Positions 34,365-42,004 of a stretch of 49,551 bases of DNA are shown here, piece by piece (the first letter of the stretch is position 1; the number at the start of each line of letters is the position of its first letter). Made by a program: the position numbers and the translations under genes. The notes beneath the pieces were generated by a model that did not search any database, was not told the DNA's origin, and saw only the letters and a program-made list of their open reading frames with translations. This stretch comes from Candidatus Poriferisocius aerobius (lineage in GTDB: Bacteria; Actinomycetota; Acidimicrobiia; Acidimicrobiales; Bin134), in contig JAPYOC010000101.1 in NCBI GenBank assembly GCA_028278955.1, positions 1-49,551 on the forward strand, in the 5' to 3' direction.

Positions 34365-35600
34365 ATGGAAGCCCTGGAGCTGTGGAATCCCGCGACCTTC
34401 AAGAACGGATTCCCCTACGATTACTTTCGCCACATGCGCGACACCGACCCGGTGTTCTGGTGCGAGCACCCGGTGTGGGGCGGCTTCTGGAATGTCACCC
34501 GCCACGCCGACGTCCAGCGGGTGTCGCGCGACTCAGACTGCTTCAAGAACCAGCCCAATCCGTTCTTGGCCGGCGATCGGGCCCCCTCGGTGGACGACGG
34601 CTCCAACTCGCAATTCCTTATCAGCCTGGACCCTCCCGACCACACCAAGATGCGGAAGCTGCTCAATCGGGGCTTCACCCCGCGTCGGGTGAGGGATTTG
34701 GAAGCCAAGATCCAGGCCCAGGTCGACCGACTTGTCGATCAGGTGTCGCACAAGGCGGGCTGTGAGATGGTCAGCGAGATCGCGGTGGAGCTTCCCTTGC
34801 AGGTGATCGCCGACTTGGTAGGTGTGCCTGAGGAGGACCGCCATCAGGTATTCCACTGGACGGAGACGACGTTCGGGTTCGATGAGAAGTACACCGTTGA
34901 CGAGATGGCGGCGGCCGGGGCGGCGATGTTTGCCTATGCCGACCAGATGTGCGAGATCCGCAAGACCGAGCCCCATGACGACCTCATCAGCGTGCTGATG
35001 GAGGCCGAGATCGACGGGGAGTCGCTCGATCAGATGCAGATTGACGTGTTCTTCATGCTGCTCCAAAATGCCGGTTCGGAGACCACCCGCAACCTGATCA
35101 CCACGGGGACCTTGGAGCTGATCCGCAACCCCGACCAGATGCAGATGCTCAAGGACGACCCGGCGTTGATCCCCAGCGCCGTGGAGGAGCTGTTGCGCTA
35201 CACCACCCCGGTCATGCAGTTTGTGCGCCGTCCCATCTGTGACACCGTGGTGGGCGGCCAAAAGATCAAGGCCGGCCAGCCGGTGGTGATCTGGTACTCC
35301 TCGGCCAACCGAGACGAGCGGGCCTTCGGCGACCCCGATGTTCTCGACATCGCCCGCGACGCCAGCGCGCATGTGGCCTTTGGCGCGGGCGGTCCCCACT
35401 TCTGTCTAGGGGCGTCACTGGCCCGCCTCGAGGCCAAGATGATGTTCGAGGCCGTAGCCAGGCGTTTCGAGGGACTGGAGCTGGGGGTGGATGATCCCCG
35501 CGATCTGCCCCGCCTGCACTCCAGCCTCATTGACGGCTACGCCGAGTTGCCTCTGCGCTGGGAGGCAGTCAAACCCGGGGCCCAGGGGGTTGCCCAGTAG
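34365..35600 (+). CDS. Cytochrome P450 (first of two)
   Basis: This 411-residue bacterial class I P450 has the I-helix oxygen-binding motif QNAGSETTRNL, the K-helix ExxR EELLR, and the heme loop FGAGGPHFCLG with Cys347 as thiolate ligand. The N-terminus has FPYDYFRHMRDTDPVFW and, later, FLISLDPPDHTKMRKLLNRGFTPRRV, the usual C-helix region. The I-helix uses Ser-Glu in place of the common Gly-(H/D)-(D/E). It resembles CYP families that act on sterols, terpenoids or fatty acids in actinobacteria. No ferredoxin or reductase gene is adjacent. GAGGAGG precedes the start. Confidence 0.95.
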   Translation: MEALELWNPATFKNGFPYDYFRHMRDTDPVFWCEHPVWGGFWNVTRHADVQRVSRDSDCFKNQPNPFLAGDRAPSVDDGSNSQFLISLDPPDHTKMRKLLNRGFTPRRVRDLEAKIQAQVDRLVDQVSHKAGCEMVSEIAVELPLQVIADLVGVPEEDRHQVFHWTETTFGFDEKYTVDEMAAAGAAMFAYADQMCEIRKTEPHDDLISVLMEAEIDGESLDQMQIDVFFMLLQNAGSETTRNLITTGTLELIRNPDQMQMLKDDPALIPSAVEELLRYTTPVMQFVRRPICDTVVGGQKIKAGQPVVIWYSSANRDERAFGDPDVLDIARDASAHVAFGAGGPHFCLGASLARLEAKMMFEAVARRFEGLELGVDDPRDLPRLHSSLIDGYAELPLRWEAVKPGAQGVAQ

Positions 35601-35621
35601 GCCGCACCTATAACACCTAAT

Positions 35622-35657
35622 CTAATATCAGGATAATATTAGGATAACTTGACAGTA
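35622..35657. promoter_or_regulatory. Palindrome and IdeR/DtxR-like operator upstream of the iron-binding protein
   Basis: The 7-bp arms CTAATAT (35622-35628) and ATATTAG (35636-35642) form an inverted repeat with a 7-bp spacer. The overlapping stretch 35639-35657 starts TTAGGATAA and agrees with the DtxR/IdeR box TTAGGTTAGGCTAACCTAA at about 12 of 19 positions by eye. It covers the -35 hexamer. Iron-dependent repression fits the downstream gene, but the operator is an inference. Confidence 0.45.
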
Positions 35658-35678
35658 GGAGAGATGTCCTCTTAGCGT
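35649..35678 (+). promoter_or_regulatory. Promoter giving a probable leaderless mRNA
   Basis: TTGACA (35649-35654) and TAGCGT (35673-35678) are 18 bp apart. The ATG at 35687 is only 8 bp after the -10, so transcription would start at or next to the start codon. No ribosome-binding site precedes the ATG, which agrees with leaderless translation. Confidence 0.6.
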
Positions 35679-35686
35679 GCTGGGCC

Positions 35687-36769
35687 ATGCAGTTTTCTCG
35701 TACTGGCCTTGCCTGTCTGTTCGCCGTCGCCCTCATCGCCGCCTCCTGTAGCGGCGGCGGGGGCACGAAACTCGCAGGCGTCGCCGCCACCGTTTACGAC
35801 GGCACCTGCGCCGACGACAACGGCACTTCAGTCACCGTCTACTCCGGTCGAAGCGAAAACCTGATGAAACCGGTCTTCGATGCGTTTGCCTGCGAAAGCG
35901 GCACATCGGTCCGGGTCCGCTGGGGGTCGTCCACCGATTTGGCCCTTTTGATCGACACGGAAGGCGACCGCACCGAGGCCGACGTGTTCATCTCCCGCTC
36001 GCCGGGGCCGGTGGGCTTTCTGGAGTCCAAAGGCCTGCTCACTGCCATGGACAGCAGCGTGCTGGACTTGGTCGACGATGATCACCGGGGGGACAACGGC
36101 ACATGGATAGGCTTCTCCGGCCGCAAGCGGGTGCTGGTCCACAACCTCGACAGCGTGCCCTCGTCTGAGCTGCCGACCTCGGTGTTCGACCTGACTGATT
36201 CCCAGTGGCGGGGCCGGGTGGCCATCCCGGCTACCAACGGTTCGTTCGTGGACTGGTTCACCGTGTTCCGCGATCAGTACGGCAACGATGCGGCCACCCA
36301 GTGGCTTTCCGACATGGTGGACAACGACGCTCGCTACTACCCCAACAACGTTGCCATCGTGGAGGCCGCGGCCAGGGGCGAGATCGATGTGGGCCTCGTG
36401 AACCACTACTACAACTACCGGCTGGCCGCCGATGCCGCGGCGGCCGGCGAGCAGCACCGGGCGGCCAACTACGACCTGTCCGATGAGGACATCGGCTCGC
36501 TGCTCATCATCACTGCGGCCACCATGACCAAGAGCACCGAAGACCGGACCGCAGCCCAGAGCTTCATCTCCTACCTGCTCTCGACTTCTGCCCAACGCTT
36601 CTTCACCAGCAACACCTATGAATACCCCCTCGCGGGGGGTGTGGAGGCCAACCCGGTGCTGCCCCCGCTTACTGCCCTGTCGATAGGGTCGGTGGACTTC
36701 GACGCTCTCGGCGGCGGTTTCGAGAGGACTGAGGACATCATCCAGCGCAGCGGAATCTTGAACCAGTAG
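35687..36769 (+). CDS. Iron(III)-binding ABC transporter lipoprotein (FbpA/FutA-like)
   Basis: This 360-residue protein has a lipoprotein signal (AVALIAASC, lipidated Cys21) and a periplasmic-binding fold of the ferric-iron type: VTVYSGRSENLMKPVFDAFACESGTSVRVRWGSSTDLALLI, then RYYPNNVAIVEAAARGEIDVGLVNHYYNYRL. The paired tyrosines in NHYYNYR are the iron ligands typical of FbpA/FutA proteins. No permease or ATPase for iron is adjacent. It is set among P450 genes, which need iron, and has its own promoter with an IdeR-like site. Confidence 0.88.
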   Translation: MQFSRTGLACLFAVALIAASCSGGGGTKLAGVAATVYDGTCADDNGTSVTVYSGRSENLMKPVFDAFACESGTSVRVRWGSSTDLALLIDTEGDRTEADVFISRSPGPVGFLESKGLLTAMDSSVLDLVDDDHRGDNGTWIGFSGRKRVLVHNLDSVPSSELPTSVFDLTDSQWRGRVAIPATNGSFVDWFTVFRDQYGNDAATQWLSDMVDNDARYYPNNVAIVEAAARGEIDVGLVNHYYNYRLAADAAAAGEQHRAANYDLSDEDIGSLLIITAATMTKSTEDRTAAQSFISYLLSTSAQRFFTSNTYEYPLAGGVEANPVLPPLTALSIGSVDFDALGGGFERTEDIIQRSGILNQ

Positions 36770-36792
36770 GGAGGTACACTAACGTTCGACAC

Positions 36793-38046
36793 GTGGACGT
36801 CGACCCCCTCGATCTCATCTGCCCGAAGCGCTACGGCGAGAACGGCCAGCCTCACGATCTGTTGGCCCGGTTGCGCCAGAACTCTCCTGTTCATTGGTGC
36901 GAACCCGACGGCTACCAGAACTTCTGGGCTGTCACCCGACACGCCGACATCATCGAAGTGTCAACCCAGCCCGAGCTGTTCAGCAGCGAGGCTGGCAACA
37001 TCACCGTGCTGAGCGACCAGCAGGTGGCCGACCAGGCCAAGGGCGGCAGCATCGTTGCCAACATGCGCACTATTATCAGCATGGATCCGCCCGACCATCG
37101 GCTTTACCGCAAAGTGGCCAGCGGCTTTTTCACTCCCCGGGGAATCAGCCAGCTCGAACAGATCGTCAACGACAGCGCAAAGGCCCTGTTCGACAGCCTC
37201 GGTGACGAAGGGGAATGCGATTTTGTGGACGTCGTCGCCCAGCGCCATCCGCTGCGGGTGCTGGCCACCATCTTGGGCATCGACCGCAATGACGAAGAAC
37301 GCCTCTTGGTGCTCACCCAGCAGCTGCTCGCCGGCGACGATCCCGACTATCAGCGCGACGCCGGCAGCCGCTACGAGGCCACCCAGGAAGTGGGCATGGA
37401 GTTCTACGCCATGTTCGACCGCATCGTCAAAGACCGCCGGGCGAACCCCAGCCAAGACCTGGCCTCCATGCTGGCCCATGCCCACCTGCCGACCGGCGAG
37501 CCGCTGGGCGAGATCGAGATGTTCGGCTACTACCTTATCGTGTTCGTGGCCGGCCATGACACCACCCGCAACGGCCTGTCGGGCGCGCTGGAAGCGTTCT
37601 TGGCCTATCCCGACCAGCTTCAGCGGCTGAGGGAGAATCCGGAGATGGCCAAAGACGCGGTGGAGGAGGTGGTCCGCTGGTCTGCGCCGGTCAACTACAT
37701 GAAGCGCACCGCCCTGGCCGATGCCACCGTGGCTGGCCAGCCGGTGAAGGAAGGCGACTTCTTGGTGCTCTTCTACGCCTCGGGGAACCGGGACGAGGCG
37801 GTATTCGCCCGGCCCCACGATTTCGACATCGGCCGCTCTCCCAACCGCCATCTGGGGTTCGGCTGGGCCGAGCACTACTGCTTGGGGGCGCATCTGGCTC
37901 GGGCCACCACCCAGGCTCTGGTGAGCCAATTGGCCGAACGGGTGATCGAGCTCGAGCCGGCGGGGCCGGTTGTTCGGACCGAGTCCAACCTCGTTGTCGG
38001 GGCCAAGAGGCTGCCGGTGCGCTACAAGCTTCGTCCTGCGGCCTGA
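36793..38046 (+). CDS. Cytochrome P450 (second of two)
   Basis: This 417-residue P450 has the I-helix FVAGHDTTRNGLSGALEA, the K-helix EEVVR and the heme loop FGWAEHYCLGAHLAR with Cys363 as ligand. The N-terminal part has IISMDPPDHRLYRKVASGFFTPRGI. The canonical GHDTT and the residues around the heme suggest the CYP families for sterol, terpene or alkane-like substrates, though specificity cannot be read off. It differs clearly from the first P450. The GTG start at 36793 is 23 bp after the iron-binding gene; a TACACT that could be a -10 lies 13 bp upstream of it. Confidence 0.94.
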   Translation: MDVDPLDLICPKRYGENGQPHDLLARLRQNSPVHWCEPDGYQNFWAVTRHADIIEVSTQPELFSSEAGNITVLSDQQVADQAKGGSIVANMRTIISMDPPDHRLYRKVASGFFTPRGISQLEQIVNDSAKALFDSLGDEGECDFVDVVAQRHPLRVLATILGIDRNDEERLLVLTQQLLAGDDPDYQRDAGSRYEATQEVGMEFYAMFDRIVKDRRANPSQDLASMLAHAHLPTGEPLGEIEMFGYYLIVFVAGHDTTRNGLSGALEAFLAYPDQLQRLRENPEMAKDAVEEVVRWSAPVNYMKRTALADATVAGQPVKEGDFLVLFYASGNRDEAVFARPHDFDIGRSPNRHLGFGWAEHYCLGAHLARATTQALVSQLAERVIELEPAGPVVRTESNLVVGAKRLPVRYKLRPAA

Positions 38047-38057
38047 TCGATCTCCCC

Positions 38058-39728
38058 ATGACCCCAAGCCCCAAAGACCGGGATCCCGTCCACTACGACG
38101 CAGTGGTCATTGGCGCCGGATTCGCCGGCATCTACATGCTCTACAAGCTCCGCCAGCTCGGGCTCACCGCCAAGGTCTATGAGACCGGCGACGACGTGGG
38201 CGGCACGTGGTACTGGAACCGCTATCCCGGTGCCCGCTGCGATGTGGAGAGCTTGGAGTACTGCTACAGCTTCGATCCCGAACTGGAGCAGGAGTGGGAG
38301 TGGACCGAGCGCTATCCGGGCCAGCCTGAGATCCTCCGTTACGCCCAGCACGTGGCCCGGCGCTACGGCTTGTACCGGGATATCCAGCTCAACACCAAGG
38401 TCACCAGGGCGGCCTTCGACGACGACACCGGCCGCTGGCACATCACCAGCGCGCCGGCGGTGGACCACATCGACCACAATCACGCCCCTGCCGGCCCCGA
38501 CGCCGAGATGGTGACTGCCGACTACCTGATTACCGCGGTGGGCTGTCTTTCCTCCTCCAATGTTCCCGACCTCGAGGGCATCGACGCCTTCGAGGGCGAA
38601 CTGTGCCACACCGGCCGCTATCCCAAAGAGGGCATCGATTTCTCCGGCAAGCGGGTGGGCGTGATCGGCACCGGCTCCTCGGGCGTCCAGGCCATCCCGG
38701 TGATCGCCGAGACCGCCGAGCACCTCACCGTGTTCCAGCGCACGCCGCAGTACGCCATACCGGCCCGCAACCACCCCCTCGACCCCGCCGAGCAGGCGCA
38801 AATCAAGGCCGACTATCGCAGGCTGCGGGAGAAGAACAAAGCTCAGCAGGGTGCGCTGGGGGCCCGATTCCTCTGGAACGAGGGCTCGGTTCTCGATGCA
38901 GGCCCTGATGAGGCGGCCGAGGAGTTCGAGGCCCGTTGGGAGATCGGCGGCTTCGCTTTCCTGGGTGCCTACTCCGATATCACCCGCAGCCCCGAGGCGA
39001 ACCAGGTGGCCGCCGACTTCGTCAAGGCCAAGATCCGCGAGACGGTCGAGGATCCCGACCTAGCGGAGCAGCTCATTCCCACCACCTACCTCGGCTGCAA
39101 GCGCCTGGTGCTCGACACCGACTATTTCGCCACGTTCAACCGTGACAACGTCACCCTGGTGGACATCAGCGAGAGCACCATTTCCATGCTCACCGCCGAT
39201 GGCCTGCTCACCGCCGACGGCGCCTCCTACGACCTCGATGTGATCGTGTTCGCCACCGGATACGACGCCATGACCGGCTCGCTGCTCCGCATCGACATCT
39301 GTGGCCGTGGCGGTCTTGCCTTGGCCGAGCAGTGGTACGCCGGGCCCCGCACCTACTTGGGCTTGGGCGTGCCCGGCTTCCCCAACATGTTCACCATCAC
39401 CGGCCCGGGCAGCCCGTCGGTGCTGGCCAACATGATCGTGTGCATCGAGCAGCACGTCGACTGGATTGGCGAATGCATCGACTACTTGCGGTCCAACGGC
39501 CACCGCCACATCGAGGCTACCGAACATGCCACCGACGCTTGGGTGGATCATGTGAACCTCGTGGCCAGCTACACGTTGTACCCCACCTGCAATTCCTGGT
39601 ACCTCGGGGCCAACATCCCCGGCAAGACCCGAGTGTTCATGCCCCTGCCCGGCTTCCCCGATTATGCCGAGAAGTGTGATCAAGTAGCGGCCGCCGGCTA
39701 CGAGGGGTTCGACCTTATCTCGTCTTAG
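38058..39728 (+). CDS. Baeyer-Villiger-type flavin monooxygenase
   Basis: This 556-residue FAD/NADPH monooxygenase has two Rossmann loops (GAGFAG at 19-24, and GTGSSGVQAIP near 212). The segment DDVGGTWYWNRYPGARCDVES is characteristic of Baeyer-Villiger monooxygenases related to cyclohexanone and phenylacetone monooxygenase. The fingerprint FxGxxxHxxxW(P/D) appears as FEGELCHTGRYP (178-189) with tyrosine in place of tryptophan. Such enzymes insert oxygen next to a ketone. With two P450s alongside, a hydroxylation-ketone-ester sequence on a sterol, terpene or cyclic compound is plausible. It starts 11 bp after the second P450. Confidence 0.93.
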   Translation: MTPSPKDRDPVHYDAVVIGAGFAGIYMLYKLRQLGLTAKVYETGDDVGGTWYWNRYPGARCDVESLEYCYSFDPELEQEWEWTERYPGQPEILRYAQHVARRYGLYRDIQLNTKVTRAAFDDDTGRWHITSAPAVDHIDHNHAPAGPDAEMVTADYLITAVGCLSSSNVPDLEGIDAFEGELCHTGRYPKEGIDFSGKRVGVIGTGSSGVQAIPVIAETAEHLTVFQRTPQYAIPARNHPLDPAEQAQIKADYRRLREKNKAQQGALGARFLWNEGSVLDAGPDEAAEEFEARWEIGGFAFLGAYSDITRSPEANQVAADFVKAKIRETVEDPDLAEQLIPTTYLGCKRLVLDTDYFATFNRDNVTLVDISESTISMLTADGLLTADGASYDLDVIVFATGYDAMTGSLLRIDICGRGGLALAEQWYAGPRTYLGLGVPGFPNMFTITGPGSPSVLANMIVCIEQHVDWIGECIDYLRSNGHRHIEATEHATDAWVDHVNLVASYTLYPTCNSWYLGANIPGKTRVFMPLPGFPDYAEKCDQVAAAGYEGFDLISS

Positions 39729-39758
39729 AGGACGAGATATCGCCTATCTTCTGACTCC

Positions 39759-39857
39759 ATGACGGACTACCGCATCGGGCTGACCCCAGCCGACCGCAAC
39801 GGGGTGCCGCTCATCGACGACACCTCGGCCCACCGGTGCGCCCCCTGGACGGCATAG
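39759..39857 (+). CDS. Possible 32-residue leader peptide
   Basis: An ATG at 39759 opens MTDYRIGLTPADRNGVPLID and ends with TAG at 39857, overlapping the proposed start of the rhomboid-like gene in another frame. TATCTT (39745-39750) stands 8 bp before the ATG, the spacing of a leaderless mRNA. It may be a coupling leader peptide or a chance frame. Confidence 0.25.
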   Translation: MTDYRIGLTPADRNGVPLIDDTSAHRCAPWTA

Positions 39858-40744
39858 CCGTGTATCCGTCACAGCGCTTCGGCTACAGCGACGATCCTTG
39901 GTTCCGCATCGGGGGATTCCCGGTCTCCACTACCGCTTTTGTCGTGGGGCTCGGCGTGATCTCGACGATCATCTGGGGGATTGAGGGCCGTTTTGGCCCC
40001 ATTTTCGGCGAATTGGTGCTGGTCTCGGAGAACTACCAGCTCGGAAGCGTGGTGGAGGGAGACATTTGGCGGTTGGCCACCTGGCCGATCCCCAACGAAC
40101 CCGACATCTGGACGATCATTTTGTTTGCCATTTTCTACATGCTGGGATCTCAGATTGAGTCTCTGCTTGGGCGCTGGCGATTCGCGTTCTTCCTCATCGC
40201 CCTCACGCTTGTTCCCGCCGTGGTCGTGACTGCGGTGGAGGCGGTGGCCGGCACCACCGGCTATGTGGCCGGCCTCCGCATGGTAGAAGTGGGGGTGCTG
40301 GTGGCGTTCGCGGCCCAGTACGCCCAGGCCCGGTTCTGGCCTGGCATTCCCGGTTGGGTGATCGCCGTCGTCATCGTCGGCCTCGACGCCCTCCAAGCCC
40401 TAGGTAACCGCAATTGGTTTGCCCTGATCGTTCTGGCCTGCACGGTGGCCGTGTCGCTGCTCGGCATCAGAGCGTTCGGCTACGCCGCGAATCTGACGTG
40501 GATTCCGAAGCTGTCCTTTGCGGCGGGCTCCGGGCAGTCTTCGGTCGGCGCTCGCTCTTCGAGGGCTCGCCGCCGGGGCCGAGGGCGGGAACACCTGCGG
40601 TCAGTCCCGATCCGCGATGAGTCCGCCACCCCCGAGATCGACGCCCTGCTTGACCAAGTGTCCAGCCAGGGCCTGAAGAGCCTGAGCCGCAAGCAGCGCA
40701 GACAGCTCGAGGCCCATGCCCGCCGCCTCCGCCGACACCGCTAA
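39836..40744 (+). CDS. Rhomboid-like multi-spanning membrane protein, catalytic residues not evident
   Basis: This 302-residue protein has about six hydrophobic helices (for example FVVGLGVISTIIWGIEG, IWTIILFAIFYMLGSQIESLLG, WRFAFFLIALTLVPAVVVTAVEAVAG, RMVEVGVLVAFAAQYA, WVIAVVIVGLDALQAL, FALIVLACTVAVSLLG). A hydrophilic C-terminal tail ends IDALLDQVSSQGLKSLSRKQRRQLEAHA, which resembles the tail seen on some bacterial rhomboid-like proteins. The Gly-x-Ser-Gly catalytic motif expected in helix 4 is replaced by GLRMVEVG, and no conserved helix-6 histidine is visible. It would therefore be an inactive rhomboid (pseudoprotease) if the family call is right. A GTG at 39860 is an alternative start. 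Confidence 0.55.
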   Translation: MRPLDGIAVYPSQRFGYSDDPWFRIGGFPVSTTAFVVGLGVISTIIWGIEGRFGPIFGELVLVSENYQLGSVVEGDIWRLATWPIPNEPDIWTIILFAIFYMLGSQIESLLGRWRFAFFLIALTLVPAVVVTAVEAVAGTTGYVAGLRMVEVGVLVAFAAQYAQARFWPGIPGWVIAVVIVGLDALQALGNRNWFALIVLACTVAVSLLGIRAFGYAANLTWIPKLSFAAGSGQSSVGARSSRARRRGRGREHLRSVPIRDESATPEIDALLDQVSSQGLKSLSRKQRRQLEAHARRLRRHR

Positions 40745-40783
40745 GGCCAGCGGAGTCTCTTGCGGTCAAGAAAGCAGTTGCTG

Positions 40784-42001
40784 GTGAGCGCAAGGATTGA
40801 ACTGAGCCATGTGTTCAAGATCTTTGGGGTCCGCCCGAGGGGGCGTGCTTTGAGGATGGCTCAAGCGGGCGTCACAAAAGACGACGTGCAGACCGCCACT
40901 GATCACGTCGTCGGACTGCATGATGTCACCTTCTCAGTGCTCGACGGTGAGATTTTCGTGATCATGGGCCTGTCGGGCTCGGGGAAATCCACCGCCATCC
41001 GGACCGTGAACCGCCTTCACGATGTCACTGCTGGAACGGTGACGGTGGATGGCACCGACGTGGCTCGACTCGCCAAGAGGGATTTGGAGAACTTTCGGCG
41101 GGACAAGATGGGCATGGTGTTCCAGCACTTCGCCCTCTTCCCCCACCACACTGTGGTGGACAACGTTGCCTACGGGCTCAAGGTCAAGGGGATGGCCACC
41201 GGCGAGCGTCGGCGGCGTGCCCTTGAAGCTCTTGAGTTGGTGGGCCTAGAGCGGTACTGCCTGTCGCTGCCCCGCGAGCTGTCGGGAGGGATGCAGCAAC
41301 GGGTGGGGTTGGCTCGAGCATTGGCCGCCAACCTCGACATCTTGCTTATGGACGAGGCATTCAGCGCTCTTGACCCCCTCATTCGCCGCCAGATGCAAGA
41401 CGAGTTGCTGGCGATGCAAGGCGATCTGCTCCACAAGACCATCCTGTTCATCACCCATGACCTCAACGAGGCTCTGAGGGTGGGCGACAGGGTATGCATT
41501 ATGAAAGACGGAGCGGTCGTGCAAATCGGCACTCCTGAAGAAATACTGCGTAATCCGGAGACGGCTTATGTCGCCGAGTTTGTAAAGGATGTGGACCAGG
41601 GTCGCGTGCTCCAAGTGGAAAGCGCGATGAGCAAGCCATCGCCGGTCGTGCTCGGAACCACCGTGAGAGAGGCCTTGGCCACGCTCGACTCCACAGGCGT
41701 TGCGTTTTGCGTGGATGACGAAGGCAAGCCGTGCGGGATCATCACGAGGGATTTGCTGGCTGGGTCTCAGCAGCGCTCTGTTGAAGCGGTGATGATGACT
41801 GAGTTCGGTGTCACCACTCGCACTGCGCTGTTGGTGGAAGCCTATGAACTGTGCGCCCAGAGCGAGCTGGTCGCCGTGGTCGACGATCGAGGAATTCTCG
41901 AAGGGCGTCTCTATGCGTTGGATGTGTTGGCAGAGTTGGGTGAGATCGAGTCCAAAGCCGAGCAGGTCAAAGCCGCTGACATCGCAGAGGGGAAAGCCTA
42001 G
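40784..42001 (+). CDS. proV: Glycine betaine/proline ABC transporter ATP-binding protein
   Basis: This 405-residue ATPase has Walker A GLSGSGKST (62-70), the Q-loop VFQHFALFPHHTVVDNV, the signature LSGGMQQRVGLARAL, Walker B ILLMDEAFSALDP and the switch FITHDLNEAL. These are typical of the ProV/OpuAA family, including the C-terminal extension with CBS-like domains (about 285-400) that sense ionic strength. It energises compatible-solute uptake under osmotic stress. The frame is open from a TTG at 40760; GTG at 40784 gives a normal ProV N-terminus. proW follows after 3 bp. Confidence 0.93.
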   Translation: MSARIELSHVFKIFGVRPRGRALRMAQAGVTKDDVQTATDHVVGLHDVTFSVLDGEIFVIMGLSGSGKSTAIRTVNRLHDVTAGTVTVDGTDVARLAKRDLENFRRDKMGMVFQHFALFPHHTVVDNVAYGLKVKGMATGERRRRALEALELVGLERYCLSLPRELSGGMQQRVGLARALAANLDILLMDEAFSALDPLIRRQMQDELLAMQGDLLHKTILFITHDLNEALRVGDRVCIMKDGAVVQIGTPEEILRNPETAYVAEFVKDVDQGRVLQVESAMSKPSPVVLGTTVREALATLDSTGVAFCVDDEGKPCGIITRDLLAGSQQRSVEAVMMTEFGVTTRTALLVEAYELCAQSELVAVVDDRGILEGRLYALDVLAELGEIESKAEQVKAADIAEGKA

Positions 42002-42004
42002 CTC

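Noticed and set aside
34533-35399. Long minus-strand frames inside the P450 genes (also 36961-38067 and 38022-38801)
   Set aside because: They mirror the codons of the P450 and monooxygenase genes; the products are histidine- and glycine-rich with no recognisable domain.
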